From positions 310,001-374,000 of the forward strand of contig CAXKVR010000034.1 of the NCBI GenBank assembly GCA_964058845.1: DNA of 64,000 bases, read 5' to 3'. Under the pieces are notes generated by a model. It ran no database searches, was not told the origin of the DNA, and was given only the letters and a program-made list of their open reading frames with translations. The position numbers and the translations under genes were made by a program. Position 1 is the first letter of the stretch, and each line of letters starts with the position of its first letter. Positions 57,432-64,000 of the stretch are shown here, piece by piece. Origin of the DNA: Carex sylvatica. Lineage: Eukaryota > Streptophyta > Magnoliopsida > Poales > Cyperaceae.

Positions 57432-57858
57432 GAGCAAAGCTAGGGTGTAACGTGCTCATTAAGAGAATTTGGTGAGCATAACTCCAAAAGTATATTGGAT
57501 CGGCTTTGAACAATAAATTCAAACTGTTGAAATCCATGTACTTCATAAGTGATGCATGTAAATGCAAAATTTTGGAAGTTCTGAATTCATTTGCTACAAG
57601 GTCAAGCGGTCAAAGAAATGAATTTTTTATAATTTATTTTATAAGTTGTTTTACATATTCATTTTCATTATTTCTTAATTTGACAACTTGACCTTGTAGC
57701 AAATGAATTCGAAACTTTCAAAATTTTGCATTTACATGCAGTCATTAATTACATGAATTTCAATAATTTGAATTTTTTATTTGAAACTGATCCGATATGC
57801 TTTTGAAGTTGTGCTCACCAAACCTTCTTAGTAAGCACATCACACCCTAGCTTTGCTC
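57432..57858. repeat. Long-arm fold-back element
   Basis: The left end GAGCAAAGCTAGGGTG and right end CACCCTAGCTTTGCTC are perfect inverts, and the inversion continues for about 70 bp (GTGAGCATAACTCCAAAAG ... CTTTTGAAGTTGTGCTCAC), then further inward (TGCATGTAAATGCAAAATTT ... AAATTTTGCATTTACATGC). It could fold over most of its 427 bp. Flanks TTTAACTCATCAT and TTTAATCATTG are similar but give no exact target duplication. No coding frame; it is a different family from the shared-arm elements. Confidence 0.8.
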
Positions 57859-58185
57859 TTTAATCATTGTAAGTCATATACTTTATCGATCCATATTCAA
57901 AACAGATCACAGATTATAACATTTCTGCATCTTCTTTGTTTATCTTTCAATGCAAGATACAGTTACGTTACAATTTATGTCACATTAAATGCATCAGCTA
58001 ACATTGTTACATTGGCAAGAAGCTTCCTACCAATTATAAATAAATTATACCAACAAGATGCTTATTAAAAAATGAAAAGGAAAACAAAGAACAAAACTAA
58101 TTCAGATCCATCAACTTGTTGCCTAGTTCATGATCCATATATATTGACATACATCAATCTAGGGTTTGTAATTATTTACATGATA

Positions 58186-59203
58186 TTATGTTCCAATTGC
58201 ATTTGCATTTGCATTGCCTGACATATATGGTCTGGCACGTTCGTCCGGTCGAAACAATACTGGTACTTTTTCGGCAGCATCATAAGCTTGTGCGGCAGCC
58301 TCTGCAGTCTCAAATGTACCGAGCCAGATGCGTGCTGCCTTATGTGGGTCCCGTATTTCAGCTGCCCATTTGCCCCACGGCCGTTGCCTCACTCCTCTGT
58401 ATTTTCTTGGCACTGATTGTTCGACCATGCCGGTTGTCGAAGGTTGGAGATCTGCTAAAGATGGAGTAGGGTTTTGGGCACATACAATACTCAGCAAATT
58501 TGCACCTGTTTGTTGTACTATAAATAACATGTAGGGGTATATATAAATATATAAATGTAATGTAAGAAATTGATCTAATAATTAAGAGGAACAAATTAAA
58601 AAGAAGGTTTCAACACAGTGCTGATGTGCCATGCCAACAAAATTTTCAGGCTAAAAATAAATTCAGGAGCTACAATTGCATGACAGAGTAGATAAAAAAA
58701 AAAAAGGTCTAAAATGATTTTGCATTCATAATAGACAACATGGAATTTGATTTAGAAGTATAAAGCGCAAACCAAAGGCCAAAGTAATGTGCAAATTGTA
58801 TCTTTTAATGCATTATATATAGTTTTTCATATGAATTAATATCTCAGACATCAGACTTCCAATTTACTGATAGCATTCTCTAATTAGATTATTTATTTAG
58901 GTAATCATACGTTATAACCTTGTTAGCCTTATATTCTTACACACACACACACACACACACACAGAGATATATATTTGCATTTATATTTACTATAACAATT
59001 AGAAAACTCACCAAAAAGGCTCTCTTGGTACATATACATTGGCGGTGGTTGACGGCTGATTGGAGCTCGAACTCGAAGCAAAGCTATTCTCCCGAGATGA
59101 CACGTGTCAGAGAAGATACCATGACTGACATCTCTGTTGCATGGCCGTGCTCCGTTAACATCAGAGGAGGATACATGTAGCCAGCTTCTGTTGGATTATT
59201 CAT
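58186..59203 (-). pseudogene. Decayed AP2/ERF transcription factor (group X-like)
   Basis: Exon 1 (59203-59012) starts MNNPTEAGYMYPPLMLTEHG and has MSVMVSSLTRVISGE, like the group X ERF N-terminal MVSALT motif, but hits TAG at 59084. The other two frames after it are Ser-rich (NSFASSSSSN) or end in MYMYQESLFG, which joins in phase to exon 2. So at least one indel separates the parts. Exon 2 (58505-58186) has a good AP2 first half: [39 protein letters not shown]. The end reads [20 protein letters not shown] where RFRGxRAKLNFPE is expected, so the last strand and helix are altered. ERFs bind GCC-box promoters; this copy probably cannot act normally. It might be a lineage variant if exon 1 is mis-modelled. 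Confidence 0.7.
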
Positions 59204-60067
59204 GTGTCCCTTTTGGAGATGATGTGAAAGCGCTCTTTAACAGAAATCAGATGAATACATGCGATAATAGAAATGATCAGATGATGAGATCGAACTTGGA
59301 AATTTATAGGTAATTAGAGAGGTTCTAGAAAGGTTGAATAGTAAGTAACCTTTTTTCGAGTAATTGAAAATAATGTTTGCGCATGCACGAGAATTCAGAA
59401 GTGAACAAACACGGAGGGTCAAATCAAACCGCTAAATAATTTTAAAAATCAAAATATAATATTGGAATATATATATCGTTTCACTGCCTAGCTAGTCAAC
59501 GAGTTATTTTTTTTAGAAACCCGTATTGTCTATAATAATTACAAAATAATCCCTGTTTTAATTTGTTGCCAAATTTTGGTCCTTAGACCATAGAAAAATA
59601 TTATAAATGGGTTTATATTTTTCTACAAGGAAAACATGCACAAAAAATAAAAAAAAGATATGCTTTAATTGCGTACGGAGGTGGTTGTGCCCTTTCTGTT
59701 AGGCAAAAGAAATTTATTTAAAGGATAATCTTCTTTAGGAGAAAGCGTCAGAATCATGTGCTCATATAATTACTCATAAAATAGATAAATTAAAACAGTG
59801 CCTGACCACAACATCCTCAGAGGATTCAAATGCATGAAAAATAACCGGTTGAAAATTCAAATTTAATTCAAGTTTCATTTTAACTGTCCCACGGCATCAC
59901 ATTTAATTTATTGTGGGATCGATAAAAGAGGTTGAAAAATGGAGAGAGATGAATTCATATCGACTAAGGTAACAAAAATTTTGTTTTTAGAAGTGGATCC
60001 TTCGATTAGAATCCGCATAAATATTAAGAGAACTCATTCTATATAATTTAAAATAAAATGCTATGGA
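59204..60067. other. Intergenic region, no gene seen
   Basis: Upstream flank of the ERF remnant, then AT-rich spacer to the second LINE. No gene or clear repeat was seen. Confidence 0.5.
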
Positions 60068-62121
60068 TATTATAAAATTGACCTTGGCTGATATGTGCGA
60101 CTTCAATGTCATTAGATCTAGAATGGAAAAATCAGGACCTAATTTTGATGTCAGACTTAGTAGGAAGTTTAACACTATTGTCCAAGATCGTGCACTGATT
60201 GAGATGTACTTAGCTGATAAAAAATATACTTGAACTAATGGTAGAAATCATGCTTTGTTAGATATAATTTTCATTACTAATGCTTTAGAAGACCAATTTC
60301 CACATCGTCAAATTTCTTCACTTAGTTCCTTTGGTTCATACCATTGCCCTCTCCTCTATCCAAACCTCCCCTCCTTTTAAATTTGATCCTGAATGAACTA
60401 ATTGTCCTAAGTTCATTCAACTTGTACACAAATGGTGAGAGAAAAAAACCTATTGACCCTACCAGTGAATTTGGCCTACAATGGAAAGCCAAATTAAAAC
60501 ACCTCAAAAAGAAAATTAAAGGTTGGACTAAGAATTATTATAGAGAAAAAAAAAAAAACTCAAGAGAGCTGCTCTAGCAACAATATTTGAATTATAGCAG
60601 ATTAAGAAAACTAGATCCCTTACCCATCTGAATTTGACTTGTGGAAAATAATAACCTCTAACCTAGATCAGATATACCTAGAAGAGGAAGAATATTGGAA
60701 ACTTCGGTCTAAAAATAAATGTATTAAGGGGATCATAATACTAAGTTTTTTCACAGAGTAGCATCTCATAAAAGAAAACATAATAAGATTTCTAGGATGG
60801 TCTCGAAGTCTAAGAAGCTTACAAACACACATGATATTCAGAAACATGTCTATGACTACTACAAAAAAAATTCGAGAAGAACCTGGATTGAAATATGCTA
60901 CCTTAGACCCTGATTTCTGGCATGTGAATGACTTACTCAACTCTGTAGAACAACAATCCCTAGAAGTTCCATTTTCACTTGAGGAATTGAAAAATGCAAT
61001 CTTAGATCCTGAAGGTTTTCGTTACAAATTTTATCAATATTTCTTGGACCTAATCCAACATGACCTGATGATCATGTGCCACCAATTCCACTCCCACCAA
61101 TTGAACATGAACCATCTTAATAAAGTTGTAGTTTATCTCATCCTCAAAGTTCATGGAGCTACTCACCTCAAACAATACAGACCCATTAGTCTAGTCAATT
61201 GTAGCTTTAAGATTTTGTCTAAAATGCTTACCAAAAGAGTTGATTCTATCATGGCTAGAATAATTAATAATACTCAATTTGTCTGCTTGCCTGACATATA
61301 TATTTTAGATAATGTAGTCTTAAGGTAAAAAATCATTCATCATGCAATTCATACTAAACAACCAGGTGTGATTATTAAAATTAATTTTGAGAAAACATAT
61401 GATAAAATCAATTGGGTTTATCTGCTAGAGGTAATGATCAGTAGGAATTTTGGATCCAACACTGGCTTTATAGTTCTCAAACTTGCATCAACATTAATAA
61501 TCAACTAACCCCCTATTTTAAATGTCAAAGAGAGGTCAAGCAAAGAGACCCCCTCTCCCATTTTCTGTATGTTATAGCTGTTGATACTCTCAGTAAACTC
61601 TTCAATAAAGGAGGAGAACTCCAATTTATCTCTGGCATTGGCCCCCTTGTCTCAACTATGCAACAGTGACAAATTGTCACTATGCTGATGACACTATCAT
61701 CTTCCTCTCAGCTTCTCTAAACAACTTAGAAAAAATGTCATGGACCATGCAAGGCTTTGAAGCTTTATATGGTATTAGAATTAATCTCACCAAAACTGGA
61801 CTCATTGCATTTTAGAAGAGGAAACCAGTTCCTCCACCAAGGAGGTTGCTGCCAGATTCACTCTACATAGCCTCAAAGACTAACTTTTTGGACTTTATGT
61901 GGCTACTTCAATATGTTTTGTTATGTTTTGTGTTTACTCTATGCAATCAGTCTGTTATTTTGCTAGGGGTTGCATTCTCGTATGTTTTTTTTGCCAGGGG
62001 CTGGGTCCCCTAAACATTGACAGTGGTTTTCCTTAACTTCCTTTTGTAAACATGACTAGTTTTGAAATGAAACGGGCCTTGTAGTCTTTTTACCAAAAAT
62101 AAAGTATTATAAAATTGACCT
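60068..62121 (+). mobile_element. Truncated LINE with 17-bp target duplication
   Basis: TATTATAAAATTGACCT flanks both sides (60068-60084, 62105-62121). The insertion is 60085-62104. It starts inside the endonuclease domain (ADMCDFNVIRS..., where GGDFNVIRS is normal). It passes through reverse transcriptase motifs (KQYRPISLVNCSFKILSKML at 61168 on; YADDTII at about 61681) and then jumps to a 3' UTR-like end with a short A-rich tail (ACCAAAAATAAAG). So it is truncated at the 5' side and has also lost the ORF 3' half, including RNase H. Many stops and frame changes. Confidence 0.92.
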
Positions 62122-62458
62122 CTATTCATAGCATGAAAATTTTATATTATTGAACTTTATTGATCTCCATAACTTGAAAACTTGACTCCACTTCTGAACT
62201 CATTGCATTTTATCTTGAACTGAATTGATTTGAATTTTAATCAAATGGTCTAGATCTAAAAAGAAATATTTTGAATTATGTCCTCACATTAATTCCATTA
62301 TATTGACTATATATATATTTATAAACTTCCAGCTAGTATCAGAATTATAATTGATAGAATTCGACGATGGTTCCTTTGAGATGGTAATCCTTCTGATAGA
62401 AATAAATAAAATTGTATCTCTTTTGTATGAACATCAGGTGGTTATCTACTTTTAAAAA

Positions 62459-62487
<29 letters not shown>
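62122..62487. other. Spacer with (TA)n/(GA)n microsatellite
   Basis: AT-rich spacer ending in ATATATATATAGAGAGAGAG next to the fold-back element at 62488. No gene seen. Confidence 0.5.
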
Positions 62488-62490
<3 letters not shown>

Positions 62491-62892
62491 TAAGGCTAGG
62501 ATGCTAGGATTGCATAGAGGGCTACAGTGCTACAGCTCAATATTTGAGTGTTCAAAATTCTAACGGTCAATTCGAACCGTTCATCTTGTTCTCCATATTA
62601 ATATGTGTTTGGAGACCAAATTTTATATTTTTTGGAAAAATTTTACTATTTTTTTAGGTAGGTAGAAAATCACTTGATCTAAAAAATTCTGCACCATTCG
62701 GATATTTAATTTTCTAACTATCTAAAAAAATAGTAAATTTTTTCCAAAAAATGTAAAATTTGGTCTCCAAACACATATTAATATGGAGAACAAGACGAAC
62801 AGTTCAGATCGACCGTTAAAATTTTGAAAACTCGAATATTGAGCCATAGCACCGTAGCCCTCTATACAACCCATAGCACCCTAGCCTTACTC
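62488..62892. repeat. Fold-back element A (GAGTAAGGCTAGG end)
   Basis: Perfect inverted ends GAGTAAGGCTAGG / CCTAGCCTTACTC. The arms match over most of 405 bp, including ATTAATATGTGTTTGGAGAC and its inverse GTCTCCAAACACATATTAAT. The centre is AAAATCACTTGATCTAAAAA. A second copy with the same ends is at 63510. Confidence 0.85.
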
Positions 62893-63179
62893 TAAAAAAA
62901 TAACTAACAACAACTTCACAATATCCAACAATTATTTAAAACTTAATAAGATCGAGATAAAATTAAAGAAGAAGAACTTTTCGTGGGTGTAAATCAAACA
63001 AAGAGTTTTATTATTTTTTTCGTATCTTTTTGCTTTCGGATACCAACGGAGAGAGATCTATATCATCAGATAAGAAAAAGGATATAGTAAACGAATATAT
63101 TATATATTAATATATATCATCAGAATTAAAGAGCACTTACGCCTCTTCAGTCTATGTTTTAATATGTGCTTGTTTTTCA

Positions 63180-63440
63180 TATTAATATGTGCTTGGAGAT
63201 CAAATTTTATATTTTTTTAATTTATTTTTATTTATTAAGCCACTTTGAAAATTGTTAATCCAACAGTAACAGTAAAATCAAAAGGCATCATTGAATCAGC
63301 GATTTTCAAAGTGGCTTAATAAATAGTAAAAAATTTCAAAAAATATAAAATTTGGTCTCAAAGCACATATTAATATGGAGAACAAGATGAACGGTTTGGA
63401 TCGGTCATTTGAATTTTGGATCCGATAATTTATGGTCCAA
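63180..63440. repeat. Fold-back element, ends unclear (relative of 11.1 kb)
   Basis: Arms ATTAATATGTGCTTGGAGAT / CTCAAAGCACATATTAATAT, with centre inversion AAGCCACTTTGAAAAT / ATTTTCAAAGTGGCTT that matches the centre near 11.25-11.30 kb. It lies between two element A copies. Confidence 0.65.
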
Positions 63441-63509
63441 TGCACAAAAATGCCTATGCATTGCAATGTACCATAGCCCATCTCTCTCTCTCTCTCTCTA
63501 TATATATAT

Positions 63510-63911
63510 AGTAAGGCTAGAGTGCTATGGGTTGCATAGAGGACTACGGTGTTACGGCTCAATATTCGAATTTTTAAAATTCTAACAGTCAATCCGAACC
63601 ATTCATCTTGTTCTCCATATTAATATGTGTTTGGAGACCAAATTTTACATTTTTTGGAAAAATTTTACTATTTTTTTAGATAGTTAGAAAATCAAATATC
63701 TGAATGATGCATAATTTTTTAGATCAAGTGATTTTCTACATATCTAAAAAAATAGTAAAAATTTTTCAAAAAATATAAAATTTGGTCTCCAAACACATAT
63801 TAATATGGAGAACAAGATGAACGGTTCGGATCGATCGTTAGAATTTTGAAAAGTCGAATATTAAGCCGTAGCACCGTAGTTCTCTATGCAACCCATAACA
63901 CCCTAGCCTTA

Positions 63912-63912
<1 letters not shown>
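63510..63912. repeat. Fold-back element A, second copy
   Basis: Same ends as 62488-62892: GTAAGGCTAGAGTGC on the left, CACCCTAGCCTTAC on the right. It is flanked by (TA)n on the left and (CT)n on the right; the TA at the left edge could be the target site. The arms match the first copy with few changes, and the two lie 600 bp apart in the same orientation. Confidence 0.85.
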
Positions 63913-63972
<60 letters not shown>

Positions 63973-64000
63973 GAGGGTTCAAATGCACCATCATTTTAAT
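63913..64000 (+). repeat. (CT)n-(TA)n microsatellite at window end
   Basis: CTCTCTCTCTCTCTCTCT followed by about 20 TA units and an AT-rich tail; the next element continues beyond the window. Confidence 0.8.

Noticed and set aside
58519..58560. Promoter (TATATATAAATATATAAA) directly before the AP2 exon
   Set aside because: It lies inside the intron of the two-exon model and AT-rich words are frequent; the exon has an acceptor and an in-phase upstream exon.
1..64000. CRISPR array, phage, operon or other prokaryotic system
   Set aside because: Direct repeats are two- or three-copy minisatellites without spacers, genes are split by introns, and no prokaryotic genes are present.

Overview
This is a low-GC, TE-rich stretch of a flowering-plant nuclear genome. 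GT-AG split genes have single-gene transcription units, long intergenic spaces, nested and decayed transposons (LTR, LINE, Helitron, hAT, PIF/Harbinger, fold-back elements) and (TA)n/(GA)n microsatellites. All gene families recognised are plant or pan-eukaryotic. I could not fix the lineage from sequence alone, and nothing here looks bacterial or viral in gene organisation.

Layout. 1-3.4 kb: AT-rich spacer with a fold-back element and duplications. 3.4-6.0 kb (minus): four-exon SET/MYND protein of the SDG41 type. 6.5-7.4 kb: non-autonomous hAT element with a perfect 8-bp target duplication. 9.3-11.05 kb: orphan GDSL-lipase exon, then four exons of an RPA-like OB-fold gene ending in a textbook Helitron 3' terminus. 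14.0-16.6 kb (minus): four-exon sphingomyelin-synthase-like membrane protein (429 aa). 16.9-24.2 kb: complete 7.26-kb Athila-like LTR retrotransposon with a 5-bp target duplication; it carries only broken gag and a protease-like domain, with no RT, RNase H or integrase. 26.4-27.7 kb (minus): F-box/DUF295 gene. 28.2-29.0 kb (plus): fasciclin-like arabinogalactan gene. 30.1-31.9 kb: 5'-truncated LINE with a 13-bp target duplication. 32.5-34.7 kb (plus): eight-exon WD40 gene of the WDR83/MORG1 type (300 aa). 37.4-37.7 kb: two-exon fragment of exosome subunit CSL4 with a frameshift. 41.4-48.7 kb (minus): intact 20-exon SEN1-like helicase MAA3 (about 816 aa) with a Harbinger MITE in one intron. 49.4-51.8 kb: 2.4-kb relative of that MITE. 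54.8-56.1 kb (minus): five-exon CSN8 (197 aa) with an apparent GC-AG first intron. 58.2-59.2 kb (minus): decayed ERF gene. 60.1-62.1 kb: second LINE with a 17-bp target duplication. 62.5-64 kb: cluster of fold-back elements.

The intact genes are unrelated housekeeping or cell-wall genes (chromatin, lipid, RNA helicase, COP9 signalosome, ubiquitin ligase adaptor), each with its own promoter; they do not form one pathway. I found no new multi-gene system. The most interesting material is transposon biology: the protease-only LTR element with a 15-bp palindrome repeated in both LTRs and the interior, fold-back elements that share inner arms but differ in their outer ends, the MITE/parent pair, and the gene fragment next to the Helitron terminus. 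Exon boundaries were worked out by hand from reading frame, splice consensus and remembered family sequence, so single boundaries may be off.
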